64,000 nucleotides of DNA from Fidelibacterota bacterium (GTDB lineage: Bacteria; Fidelibacterota; Marinisomatia; Marinisomatales; TCS55). Below are positions 27,858-36,163 of the stretch, one piece after another. How positions within the stretch are numbered: position 1 is the first letter of the stretch; every line of letters begins with the position of its first letter. The position numbers were made by a program, and so were the translations under genes. The notes under the pieces are model-generated. The model saw only the letters and a list, made by a program, of their open reading frames with translations, did no database searches and was not told the DNA's origin. The stretch spans positions 1 to 64,000 of the forward strand of contig JAPYRG010000005.1 in the NCBI GenBank assembly GCA_029936965.1. The letters run 5' to 3'.

Positions 27858-29516
27858 ATGAATAAAAGAAAAGAAGAATTTCTCAAAAGAGAAAAAAAAT
27901 GGAAGGAAGACATAGACAGTTATCCTAAACGAGATTATAATTTTAATTCCATAAGTGGAAAAAATCTTGAAGAATTATATTATCCTGATAATCCAAATGA
28001 TGAATATATTGATAAACTAGGTTTTCCAGGTCAATATCCTTACACAAGAGGAGTACATGCAAATATGTATCGGGGGAAACTTTGGACAATGCGTCAATTT
28101 TCAGGATACGGTAGTCCAGCAGAATCTAACAAACGATATCATTATTTATTGAGCCAAGGGCAAACTGGGTTATCAATAGCATATGATTTGCCAACACTAA
28201 TGGGTTATGACCCGGATCATCCAATTTCAAATGGTGAAGTAGGTAAGTGTGGAGTAAGTGTTGCAACTTTGAATGATATGGAAATATTATTGAAAGATAT
28301 TGATCTTAGTAAAGTTTCTATTTCACAGACCATTAATGGCCCAGCTATAATCCTTTTAGCTTTTTACATTGCTCTTGCTGAAAAGCAGGGAGTACCATTA
28401 AGTAAACTTCGAGGTACTCTACAAAATGATATATTAAAGGAGTTTACTGCTCAAAAAGAGTGGATATTCCCCCCAGTTCCATCGATGCGAATTATCACAG
28501 ACATGCTATCATACTGTACAGAAAATATGCCTCAATATAATACTATTTCTATATCTGGCTATCATATTCGTGAAGCTGGTGCAACAGCTGCTCAAGAGCT
28601 GGCATTTACTTTAGCTGATGGTTTTACATATATTGAATATGCATTAGAGGCAGGATTAAGAATTGATGATTTTGCACCCAGATTATCTTTTTTCTTCAAT
28701 TCTCATTTAGATTTTTTTGAGGAAATAGCAAAATTTAGAGCGGCTAGAAGAATATGGGCGAGGCATTTAAAAGAAAAATATGGAGCAAAAAAAGAAAGTT
28801 CGTTAAAATTAAGATTTCATGCCCAAACTGCAGGATGTTCATTAACTGCCCAACAACCTGAAAACAATATCTCTCGTACAGCGTTTCAAGCAATTGCTGC
28901 TGTATTGGGTGGAGCACAGTCATTGCATACAAACTCTATGGATGAAACTCTTGCTTTACCATCAGAAAAAGCCGCGGAAATCGCTTTGCGGACTCAACAG
29001 TTAATTGCCTATGAAACAGGCGTCGCGAACGTAGCAGATCCCCTAGGTGGAAGCTGGTTTATCGAATCTTTAACGGATCAACTTGAAAGAGATGCTGAGA
29101 AGTATTTTGAAGATATTGAAAAGAATGGAGGTGTAATTCAAGCTATTGAAGATGGATATTTTCAAAGAGAGATTGCAAAATCAGCTGAGGATTATCAAAG
29201 ATTAATTGATGAGAAAAAGTTATATACTATTGGAGTAAATAAATTTATTAAGAATGATGAAGATATTGATATTCCAATCTTAGAGATTGGATCTGAAGTT
29301 GAAGGTGAGCGTATAAAATACATAAATAATTTGAGGAACAATCGTGACGAAACGATGGTACAGCAGTCACTTAATACGATACAAGAATGTTGTAGAAATG
29401 AAAATAATATTTTGCCAGCAATTATTGAAGCTGCAAAATCGTATGTAACGCTTGGCGAAATTGTAACTGTGATGAAAGCTGAATTTGGCGAATGGCAGGA
29501 GACTCCGGCCTTTTAA
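27858..29516 (+). CDS. methylmalonyl-CoA mutase large (catalytic) subunit, N-terminal domain only
   Basis: This adenosylcobalamin-dependent mutase subunit interconverts methylmalonyl-CoA and succinyl-CoA. At 552 residues it holds only the substrate-binding TIM-barrel part. Motifs are [30 protein letters not shown], with the active-site YTRGV tyrosine, FDLPTL-type [40 protein letters not shown], and [19 protein letters not shown]. The cobalamin-binding domain with DxHxxG is absent, so this is the split type needing a separate B12-binding partner, not seen here. Related mutases (ethylmalonyl- or isobutyryl-CoA) cannot be fully excluded, but the motifs favour methylmalonyl-CoA. Confidence 0.9.
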   Translation: MNKRKEEFLKREKKWKEDIDSYPKRDYNFNSISGKNLEELYYPDNPNDEYIDKLGFPGQYPYTRGVHANMYRGKLWTMRQFSGYGSPAESNKRYHYLLSQGQTGLSIAYDLPTLMGYDPDHPISNGEVGKCGVSVATLNDMEILLKDIDLSKVSISQTINGPAIILLAFYIALAEKQGVPLSKLRGTLQNDILKEFTAQKEWIFPPVPSMRIITDMLSYCTENMPQYNTISISGYHIREAGATAAQELAFTLADGFTYIEYALEAGLRIDDFAPRLSFFFNSHLDFFEEIAKFRAARRIWARHLKEKYGAKKESSLKLRFHAQTAGCSLTAQQPENNISRTAFQAIAAVLGGAQSLHTNSMDETLALPSEKAAEIALRTQQLIAYETGVANVADPLGGSWFIESLTDQLERDAEKYFEDIEKNGGVIQAIEDGYFQREIAKSAEDYQRLIDEKKLYTIGVNKFIKNDEDIDIPILEIGSEVEGERIKYINNLRNNRDETMVQQSLNTIQECCRNENNILPAIIEAAKSYVTLGEIVTVMKAEFGEWQETPAF

Positions 29517-29536
29517 ATAATCTTTTATAGTCTTAT

Positions 29537-29971
29537 ATGTCACAAAAATATAAAGTAATCTTAACTGTAATTGGACTTTCTATAATAACCACTTTCTGGA
29601 TTTTATGGTCGTCATTCAATCCTGTAAATGAAAAAGCGTTGGTAAAGTTTATTTCAGTTAAAGAAATATTAGACTCTAATAATATTGAGCGTGTTCGTAT
29701 AGGTGGAATTGTTTCTGATAGTTCTATTATTGTAACCCCATCAAATAGAATGGAAGTTTTTTTTAACATAAAGGAGGGTGTTTCCATATTGCCAGTTAGA
29801 TTTGTAGGTGCAAGGCCTGATCTTTTTAAGCATGGAGCTGAGGTTATTGTGGAAGGTGCATATTCTAATGGTTTATTCAATGCAGATATGTTACAGACTA
29901 AGTGTGCCTCCCGTTATGAAGGAGATTTAAGAGATGTCTCATCATATAAACTTGATGAAATAAACATATGA
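29537..29971 (+). CDS. ccmE: cytochrome c maturation protein CcmE, cysteine (CxxxY) type
   Basis: This periplasmic heme chaperone receives heme from CcmC and hands it to CcmF. Its 144 residues have one N-terminal anchor (about 7-25) and an OB-fold beta barrel: RVRIGGIVSDSSII, FFNIKEGVSILPVRFVGARPDLF, GAEVIVEGAYSNGLFNADMLQTKC. The heme-attaching residue is normally a histidine in HDENY; here the position is C123 in KCASRY, with tyrosine at 127. That CxxxY form is known from sulfate reducers and archaea. It overlaps ccmF by four bases and is the first gene of the ccm operon. Confidence 0.9.
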   Translation: MSQKYKVILTVIGLSIITTFWILWSSFNPVNEKALVKFISVKEILDSNNIERVRIGGIVSDSSIIVTPSNRMEVFFNIKEGVSILPVRFVGARPDLFKHGAEVIVEGAYSNGLFNADMLQTKCASRYEGDLRDVSSYKLDEINI

Positions 29972-31944
29972 CCTCTGTATTTGGTAGCGTTTCAATTAGT
30001 CTTGCTGCTGGTTTTTCCATTTTATCAATCTTTTTATTGTTATTGTATATTCGTAAGGGCGATTATCGCTTATTCCTTTCTGGTAGAAGGATGGCGATCG
30101 TTGTTTCTTTTCTTGTAATAATTGCTACTTTTATTTTAGTCAATGAACTTATCTCTGGTAATTTTAATATAGATTATGTAGCTCATCATACAAGTCATGA
30201 AACACCTACTATATATAAGTTTAGCGCCTTATGGGCCGGTCAATCTGGATCTCTATTGTTTTGGTTGTTCATCCTATCTATTTTTAGTTTAATAGCTATT
30301 TATCAAAACAGAAACAGGTATCATAAAATGATGCCTTGGATATTAGTAGTAATTCAAATGGTGCAACTTTTTTTTCTAATTCTTACAACATTTATTACGA
30401 ATCCTTTTGAACCAACAAAAGCTGATTTTGAAGTTATAAATGGACTAGGGCTTAATCCTTTACTGCAAAACTTAACAATGGCAATACATCCTCCAATATT
30501 ATACTTGGGATTTGTTGGATTTACAATTCCCTTTGCCTTTGCATTTGCTTCACTTATGACAAATGAAAGTGGATCTTTATGGATAAGATCAATTAGAAGA
30601 TGGTCTTTAGTCGCTTGGTTAGCGCTTAGCTGCGGTATTATTCTCGGTGGTTGGTGGGCTTATCAAGAATTAGGATGGGGAGGATATTGGGCATGGGACC
30701 CTGTAGAAAACGCATCATTTATGCCCTGGTTAACTGGAACAGCTTTGTTGCATTCTATAATAATACAAGAGAAGAAGAATATGCTTCGCTTATGGAATAT
30801 GATTCTAATAATGTTAACATTTATCTTAACTATTTTTGGCACTTTTCTTACTCGAAGCGGGGTAATGTCGTCAGTTCATTCATTTACACAATCACCTTTA
30901 GGTCCTTTCTTCCTATCATTTGTTATAATCTTATTGTTTATATGTGCTTTTCTTATTATTAAAAATTTATCTAATCTTAAATCAGATAAGCGTATAGAAT
31001 CTCTAACTTCAAGAGAAAGTGGATTCTTATTTAATAATGTAATTTTTGTTACACTTTGTTTTGCTGTATTTTGGGGAACAATTTTCCCTGTAATAACAGA
31101 AGCTGTCCAAGGAACAAAGATTACGGTTGGAGCTCCTTTTTTTAATCAAGTAACCATTCCCATTGGTTTGTTTTTATTATTTCTAACTGGAGTTGGTCCA
31201 TTACTAGCTTGGAGGAAAACTTCAACTCAAAACTTTAAAAATAATTTTACTTTACCAGTAATTTTATCTCTTAGTTCTTCATTAGTTTTTTTACTATTTG
31301 GACTCAGGGGTTATGTTGTTATCTCTCTTATGCTTTCAGTCTTTGTAATTGCTTCAATCTCTATGGAATTCAATCGTGGTATCAAATCACGGGTTAGACG
31401 CTTCAATGAACCAATATTATCTGCATTTTTAACATTAATTAAGAAAAATAGAAGTCGATATGGTGGCTATTTTGTTCACCTAGGTATTGTTCTGATGTTT
31501 ATTGGTTTTACAGGGCAGGCTTTTAATTTGAAAAAAGAAATAGGATTATCTATCAATGAACAAAATCATTTGGGTGATATTAATTTAAAATTAGTCAAAT
31601 TGTGGTCAGAAGAAAGGTCTAATCATTTTTCATGGATTGCTGAGTTATTAGTAACTGAAGATGATGGAAATATCATTACATCATTAAGACCTGAAAAAAG
31701 AATATACTTTCATCTTGATCCTAATCCCGATAGAAGACAGCCACATAGTGAATTAGATATTTATAGTACACTTAAAAGAGATATCTATTCTGTTTTTTCA
31801 AGTATAGACACTAATAACAATATTGCTTTCTTCCAAATTATGATAAATCCACTAGTAAGATTTGTATGGTATGGCGGTTATATCCTTGTTTTTGGAACTT
31901 TTATTGCACTATGGCCAAGTAATAGAAGGAAATTGTTATTATAA
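29968..31944 (+). CDS. ccmF: cytochrome c heme lyase subunit CcmF
   Basis: This large membrane protein of System I cytochrome c biogenesis transfers heme to apocytochrome. It has 658 residues and around 14-15 helices. The tryptophan-rich heme-handling motif is complete: WWAYQELGWGGYWAWDPVENASFMPWL (about residues 228-254). Earlier, HHTSHETPTIYKFSALWAGQSGSLLFW and NPLLQNLTMAIHPPILYLGFVG carry conserved histidines. A periplasmic loop precedes the last helix. It shares one base with the following small gene. In systems with cysteine-type CcmE, CcmF is expected to be adapted to that partner. Confidence 0.95.
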   Translation: MTSVFGSVSISLAAGFSILSIFLLLLYIRKGDYRLFLSGRRMAIVVSFLVIIATFILVNELISGNFNIDYVAHHTSHETPTIYKFSALWAGQSGSLLFWLFILSIFSLIAIYQNRNRYHKMMPWILVVIQMVQLFFLILTTFITNPFEPTKADFEVINGLGLNPLLQNLTMAIHPPILYLGFVGFTIPFAFAFASLMTNESGSLWIRSIRRWSLVAWLALSCGIILGGWWAYQELGWGGYWAWDPVENASFMPWLTGTALLHSIIIQEKKNMLRLWNMILIMLTFILTIFGTFLTRSGVMSSVHSFTQSPLGPFFLSFVIILLFICAFLIIKNLSNLKSDKRIESLTSRESGFLFNNVIFVTLCFAVFWGTIFPVITEAVQGTKITVGAPFFNQVTIPIGLFLLFLTGVGPLLAWRKTSTQNFKNNFTLPVILSLSSSLVFLLFGLRGYVVISLMLSVFVIASISMEFNRGIKSRVRRFNEPILSAFLTLIKKNRSRYGGYFVHLGIVLMFIGFTGQAFNLKKEIGLSINEQNHLGDINLKLVKLWSEERSNHFSWIAELLVTEDDGNIITSLRPEKRIYFHLDPNPDRRQPHSELDIYSTLKRDIYSVFSSIDTNNNIAFFQIMINPLVRFVWYGGYILVFGTFIALWPSNRRKLLL

Positions 31945-32237
31945 TGAGTTGGCTTCCAATGTTTTTATTATTTTTAATTTTTTCGGGTTTATTTCTTTTT
32001 TCGATTTGGCCTTTGTTTTTGGAAGAAATAATCAATGATAAAGAGGATTATGATTTACTTAATACTTTAGAAAGAAGAAAATCAATATTATACAGAGAGA
32101 TTCAATACCTTGATAATGAATATTTTATTGATAATATAAATGTAGAAGATTACAACTCATCTAGAGCTGAAATAGTAAGTGAAGTATCTAAGATAATTGA
32201 TCAAATTAATTTACAATCATCTAATCAAGATATTTAA
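31944..32237 (+). CDS. CcmI-like small membrane protein (N-terminal domain only)
   Basis: This 97-residue protein has one N-terminal transmembrane helix (about residues 4-26) and then a charged helical region ERRKSILYREIQYLDNEYFIDNINVEDYNSSRAEI. That pattern (one helix, then an ERRxxLYREIxxL coiled segment and a short Ile/Asp-rich hairpin) resembles the N-terminal part of CcmI/CycH, but the periplasmic TPR domain that binds apocytochrome is missing. Placement between ccmF and ccmA supports a role in cytochrome c maturation. The assignment rests on pattern and context and is moderate. Confidence 0.6.
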   Translation: MSWLPMFLLFLIFSGLFLFSIWPLFLEEIINDKEDYDLLNTLERRKSILYREIQYLDNEYFIDNINVEDYNSSRAEIVSEVSKIIDQINLQSSNQDI

Positions 32238-32239
32238 CA

Positions 32240-32923
32240 TTGTATACTATTAATAATATATATAAAAGTTTTTACCATAGAGCAATATTAGAAGATATTT
32301 CATTCAAAGTTAATCAAGGTGATATGATAGCTTTATTAGGCAAAAATGGTATTGGAAAATCGACTTTATTAAGAATATTAGGAAAAATTAGTCAACCTGA
32401 TAAGGGAACAATATTATACAATGATGCAAATATATATAAAGAAAAAGCAATTGCCAGAAAAGGGATTTTATACTTAGGTCATGATGTAGGTCTGTATCCT
32501 TCTTTATCTGCTTTAGATAATTTAAAGTTTGCTTGCGCTATTCATGGAAAGAAAAATAAAGATAGTAGTATTATCAGCACTCTGAATCAATTAGGGCTTT
32601 CAAATAGAATGAATGATCAAATACAGATTTTCTCAAAAGGCATGTTACAAAGTCTAAAATATGCTTTAGCTGATCTAATAGAATGGAACATTTTATTTTT
32701 TGATGAACCTTTTTCATATTTGGATTTAAAAGGAAGAAAATCCGCACAGGATTATATCGATAAATGGATTGAAAATTCCAAAACAATGATTTTTGCAACA
32801 CATGATGCTCAGTGGAGTTTATTATACTGTTCTAGATTATTATTATTAGATAATCGCAAAATATTATTTGATCAAAAGACCAATGATATTGATATTAACA
32901 AAATAGTAAAAATATTGCGATAA
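32240..32923 (+). CDS. ccmA: heme exporter ATP-binding protein CcmA
   Basis: This ATPase subunit of the CcmABCD machine is thought to release holo-CcmE from CcmC. Its 227 residues are a single ABC domain with Walker A GKNGIGKST (residues 34-42), Q-loop region ILYLGHDVGLYPSLSALDNL, Walker B ILFFDEPFSYLD and switch histidine in ATHDAQWSL. The signature loop reads FSKGM rather than LSGGQ. The start is TTG 32240, two bases after the previous stop; no better start is apparent. It shares one base with ccmB. Gene order identifies it as CcmA rather than a generic exporter ATPase. Confidence 0.88.
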   Translation: MYTINNIYKSFYHRAILEDISFKVNQGDMIALLGKNGIGKSTLLRILGKISQPDKGTILYNDANIYKEKAIARKGILYLGHDVGLYPSLSALDNLKFACAIHGKKNKDSSIISTLNQLGLSNRMNDQIQIFSKGMLQSLKYALADLIEWNILFFDEPFSYLDLKGRKSAQDYIDKWIENSKTMIFATHDAQWSLLYCSRLLLLDNRKILFDQKTNDIDINKIVKILR

Positions 32924-33588
32924 TGATGTTTTATACATTAGTACGTAAAGATCTTCTACTTGAATTTCGGGCTAAAGAAATTATTATTCCAATGTTTGCC
33001 TTTGGTTTAGCAATTATTATGATTTTTGCTCTTTCTTTTAATGCTTCACAAGCGATAAATCATGCTTTTTCACCTGGATTATTATGGATAATTATTCTTT
33101 TTATAAGTTCCTTAGGATTAAACAGAATGTTTGTTCTTGAAAAAGAATTTGATGCATTTACATTAACTTTGGCTGCGCCAGTTGATCGAGGTATAATCTT
33201 TTTATCCAAAGCAATAAGTGGAACAATACTACTTTTAATTGCTGAAATTTTGATTATTCCGCCATTTATAATTTTTATGAATCTTACTATACCTAGTGAT
33301 TGGCACATTATGGTATTAATACTTCTTATTGGTGATTTAGGCATTATGTCTATAGGAGCAATTGTTAGTGGTTTATCCATGAGAGCAAAATTAAGTGAAA
33401 TGCTATTGCCGATTCTTTTTTTCCCTTTAGTTTCTCCCCACATAATTGCTTGCGTTAAATCTACAAATTATTGGTTTAAAGGATTGAGCTTTATTAATTG
33501 GCAATTTTGGATTTTTTTGATGATATCTTTTGTTCTAGTCTTTTTTTTATTAGGGTTCATGATATTTGAATATATAACTGAAGAATAA
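32923..33588 (+). CDS. ccmB: heme exporter membrane protein CcmB
   Basis: This 221-residue integral membrane subunit of CcmABCD has six predicted helices. The N-terminus LVRKDLLLEFRAKEIIIPMFAFGLAIIMIFAL and the RMFVLEKEFDAFTLTLAAPVDRGIIFLSKA segment are the family marks. It overlaps ccmA and ccmC by a single base each, giving tight coupling. The FSKGM signature of CcmA and CcmB probably co-evolved in this lineage, which is inference. Confidence 0.9.
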   Translation: MMFYTLVRKDLLLEFRAKEIIIPMFAFGLAIIMIFALSFNASQAINHAFSPGLLWIIILFISSLGLNRMFVLEKEFDAFTLTLAAPVDRGIIFLSKAISGTILLLIAEILIIPPFIIFMNLTIPSDWHIMVLILLIGDLGIMSIGAIVSGLSMRAKLSEMLLPILFFPLVSPHIIACVKSTNYWFKGLSFINWQFWIFLMISFVLVFFLLGFMIFEYITEE

Positions 33589-34256
33589 TGGAATTATTCT
33601 TTTCAAAAAGAATAAATGTAATAGTTGCTGTTTTCGTATTTACTTTAATGGTATTTAACATTTATAACATTGTAAATAATACACCAATGGTACCAGACCA
33701 ATTTTGGGCACAAAAAATTTTCTATTTTCATGTGCCTATTGCCTGGATAGGGTTTTTATCGTATCTGATTGTAATGATTGCTGGGATTCTTTACCTAATA
33801 AACAAGAAGACGGTTTGGGATCATTTAGGTTTTGCTGCTGCGGAAATTGGAACTTTATTTGTTGTTCTTGTATTAATTACAGGGCCTATATGGGCTAAAC
33901 CAATTTGGGGAACTTGGTGGACATGGGAGCCAAGATTGACTACAACTTTAATCTTATTTTTAATATATGTTGGTTATTTTATGTTAAGAGCATTTGGAGG
34001 TCATCCTGAACGCACTTCACGATATGCAGCTGTGTTAGGCATTGTTGCGTTTTTCGATGTTCCAATTATTTTTTATTCAGTACGCTTCTGGGAAGAAAAA
34101 TACCAATCGCATCCACAGGTAGAAATAACAAAACAGAACCCCGAGATTGTTTTGCCATTTTTAATATCACTAGTGATTATTACAATATTATTTTCTTTTA
34201 TGTTAAAATATAGATTACATGTACTTAAAGTCACTCATAATCGCAAAATTGATTAA
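33588..34256 (+). CDS. ccmC: heme exporter membrane protein CcmC
   Basis: This heme-handling membrane protein loads heme onto CcmE at the periplasmic face. It has 222 residues and six helices. The FYFHVPIAWIGFL segment carries the first conserved histidine. The WWD domain is present as GTWWTWEPRLTTTLILFLIY, with glutamate where the WWxWD form has aspartate. AFGGHPERTSRYAAVLGIVAFFDVPI and the following VRFW match family positions. The stop TAA overlaps the ATG of the 35-codon downstream gene. Confidence 0.93.
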   Translation: MELFFSKRINVIVAVFVFTLMVFNIYNIVNNTPMVPDQFWAQKIFYFHVPIAWIGFLSYLIVMIAGILYLINKKTVWDHLGFAAAEIGTLFVVLVLITGPIWAKPIWGTWWTWEPRLTTTLILFLIYVGYFMLRAFGGHPERTSRYAAVLGIVAFFDVPIIFYSVRFWEEKYQSHPQVEITKQNPEIVLPFLISLVIITILFSFMLKYRLHVLKVTHNRKID

Positions 34257-34363
34257 TGGAAAATTATTTTTTTAATAGTTTTCTTAGTGCTATAGTTATT
34301 GTAATTATTTCTATAATTATTTGGTTTATTAAACAGATAATTACTGAAAGAAAACACTTATAA
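34256..34363 (+). CDS. ccmD: CcmD-like single-helix microprotein
   Basis: This is a 35-codon open frame whose ATG overlaps the ccmC TAA (TAATG). The product MENYFFNSFLSAIVIVIISI... is a single transmembrane helix (about residues 8-25) followed by a basic tail ending ERKHL. Size, topology and location directly after ccmC match CcmD, the small protein that stabilises CcmABC with CcmE in System I. CcmD proteins are too short and divergent for a firm motif match, so the call rests on position and topology. Confidence 0.6.
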   Translation: MENYFFNSFLSAIVIVIISIIIWFIKQIITERKHL

Positions 34364-34399
34364 AATTTTTAACTAAACTTGTTTAATATAAAATAAAAT

Positions 34400-35473
34400 A
34401 TGTCAGATAGAAAAATCATACACGTTATAGGGACTGGGACAATTGGAGAACCTTTAATTGGACTATTGACAGATTACAAAGATAAAATTGGGATTGATCA
34501 AGTTACGTTTCACAAAAATAGTGCATTAAAAGGTGATTTTACTAAAGTAATAGATTTGCAAAAACGTGGAGCACATTTAGCTGTTGATAATGATAAAATA
34601 GAAGATTTTCGTACTCTTGGAATGAATCCTGAGTTTGAAACTGAACAAGCTATTGCCAGAGCGAGCGTAGTAATTGATTGTACACCAAAAGGCATTGGAC
34701 ATAAAAATAAAGAAAAATACTATTCTAAATTTTCAGATAATGTAAAAGGTTTTCTTGCCCAAGGAAGTGAATCGGATTTTGGTAAAAAATATGCCCTTGG
34801 GATCAATGACGAAGCATTAAATATTGATGATGATCAATTCATCCAAGTAGTCTCATGTAATACGCATAATATTTCATGTATAACCAACACTATTGCTTTA
34901 GATGGGAATAGTGCAGATAATCTAGTTGAAGGTAAATATCTATGCGTTAGAAGAGCGAATGATATGCATCAAGAAGATGGTTATATTCCTTCACCTTTAG
35001 TAAATGAACATCTTACAGAACAATTTGGGTCGCATCATGCTGAAGATGCGGCTAACTTATTTAAGACTCTAAATTTTGATTTAAATCTTTTTTCTTCAGC
35101 CATGAAGGTAAATAGTCAGTATATGCATGTCCTTTGGTTCTCAATAAAAGTGGATGAACCAATTAGTTTAGATGATGTGAAAAATAAACTATATCAAAAT
35201 CAACTTGTTGCTTTTACATCAAAGAACTTAACTAGTCGTGTATTCTCATTTGGCAGGGATCATGGTCATTATGGAAGAATTTTAAATCAAACTGTAGTAG
35301 TTGAACAAACTTTGAATGTTAAGAATGGTAACGAAATAAGTGGTTTTTGTTTTACACCTCAAGATGGAAATTCTATTCTTAGTAGCTTATCGGCATCATT
35401 ATGGTTTCTTTATCCTGATTCATATAAAGAAAAAATTAAAGCCCTATCTCACTTATTTTTTGAAAATATTTGA
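34400..35473 (+). CDS. archaeal-type (class II) glyceraldehyde-3-phosphate dehydrogenase-like protein
   Basis: This NAD(P)-binding dehydrogenase has 357 residues. It starts with a Rossmann loop GTGTIG (residues 11-16) and carries VVIDCTPKGIGHKNKEKYY, very like the archaeal GAPDH stretch IDCTPEGIGAKN, then the presumed nucleophile C153 in VVSCNTHNIS (archaeal VVSCNTTG) and a paired histidine in FGSHHAEDAANL (archaeal PSHHGPDV). The C-terminal region LTSRVFSFGRDHGHYGRILNQTVVVEQ also follows the archaeal pattern. Bacterial class I GAPDH motifs such as SCTTNC are absent. Carbon substrate and cofactor are inferred, not seen. It overlaps the hydrolase gene by four bases. Confidence 0.75.
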   Translation: MSDRKIIHVIGTGTIGEPLIGLLTDYKDKIGIDQVTFHKNSALKGDFTKVIDLQKRGAHLAVDNDKIEDFRTLGMNPEFETEQAIARASVVIDCTPKGIGHKNKEKYYSKFSDNVKGFLAQGSESDFGKKYALGINDEALNIDDDQFIQVVSCNTHNISCITNTIALDGNSADNLVEGKYLCVRRANDMHQEDGYIPSPLVNEHLTEQFGSHHAEDAANLFKTLNFDLNLFSSAMKVNSQYMHVLWFSIKVDEPISLDDVKNKLYQNQLVAFTSKNLTSRVFSFGRDHGHYGRILNQTVVVEQTLNVKNGNEISGFCFTPQDGNSILSSLSASLWFLYPDSYKEKIKALSHLFFENI

Positions 35474-36117
35474 AACTTCAAGTTCACAGTCTAATTACTG
35501 GTCCTTTCCAGGAAAATAGTTATATCCTAAGTGAAATGTTATCTAAGGATTGTATATTAATTGACCCTGGAGATGAAGCAGAAAAAATTTGTTATTTCAT
35601 CGATAGTAATAAATTCAATCCTATCGCTATAATTAATACGCATGCCCATTTAGATCATATAGGAGCCGTACAAGAAATAAAAAATAAATATAATATACCT
35701 TTTTATCTTCATTATTTAGAGAAGCCTATACTGGAATCGTATCCTATGTCATGTAGATTGTTTGGTATTACAGCTAAACCAATACCAACAGTAGATAATT
35801 GGATACAAGAAGGCGGTGAATTAAATATTGGCATATTCAAATTTTCCATTATTGAGACACCAGGTCATACCCCTGGAGGTTGTTGTCTTTTAATTGAAAA
35901 GTTACTTTTTGTCGGGGACACACTTTTCCATGGTTCTGTTGGAAGAACTGACTTGCCAGGAGGAGATTGGGATATGCTAGAAGAATCACTTTTATATCTT
36001 ATGGAGAATGTGAAATCTGATGTAACGGTTTATTCAGGACATGGTATAGAGACTAATCTTAGGATTGAGAAGGAAAAAAACCCTTTTTTAATTTCACTTA
36101 AATCCAATTTAAATTAG
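35470..36117 (+). CDS. metallo-beta-lactamase fold hydrolase (glyoxalase II-like)
   Basis: This 215-residue single-domain hydrolase has the complete zinc motif THAHLDHIG (H58, H60, D62, H63), a third histidine in TPGHTPGGCC, the bridging aspartate in FVGDTLFHGSVGRTDLPGG and the last histidine in YSGHGIETNL. The layout is that of YcbL/hydroxyacylglutathione hydrolase-like enzymes, which hydrolyse thioesters, but the C-terminal glutathione-binding domain of true glyoxalase II is absent. The start is TTG 35470, overlapping the GAPDH-like stop. Whether it acts on a product of that dehydrogenase is unknown. Confidence 0.85.
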   Translation: MKLQVHSLITGPFQENSYILSEMLSKDCILIDPGDEAEKICYFIDSNKFNPIAIINTHAHLDHIGAVQEIKNKYNIPFYLHYLEKPILESYPMSCRLFGITAKPIPTVDNWIQEGGELNIGIFKFSIIETPGHTPGGCCLLIEKLLFVGDTLFHGSVGRTDLPGGDWDMLEESLLYLMENVKSDVTVYSGHGIETNLRIEKEKNPFLISLKSNLN

Positions 36118-36163
36118 TATTAATTACTTTAAATTTATGTTTTACAGTATTTTGTGAGTTTAG

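Noticed and set aside
36118-36163. SAM or other riboswitch before the methylenetetrahydrofolate reductase gene
   Set aside because: The spacer is only 46 bases, too short for a SAM aptamer, and no conserved core is present.
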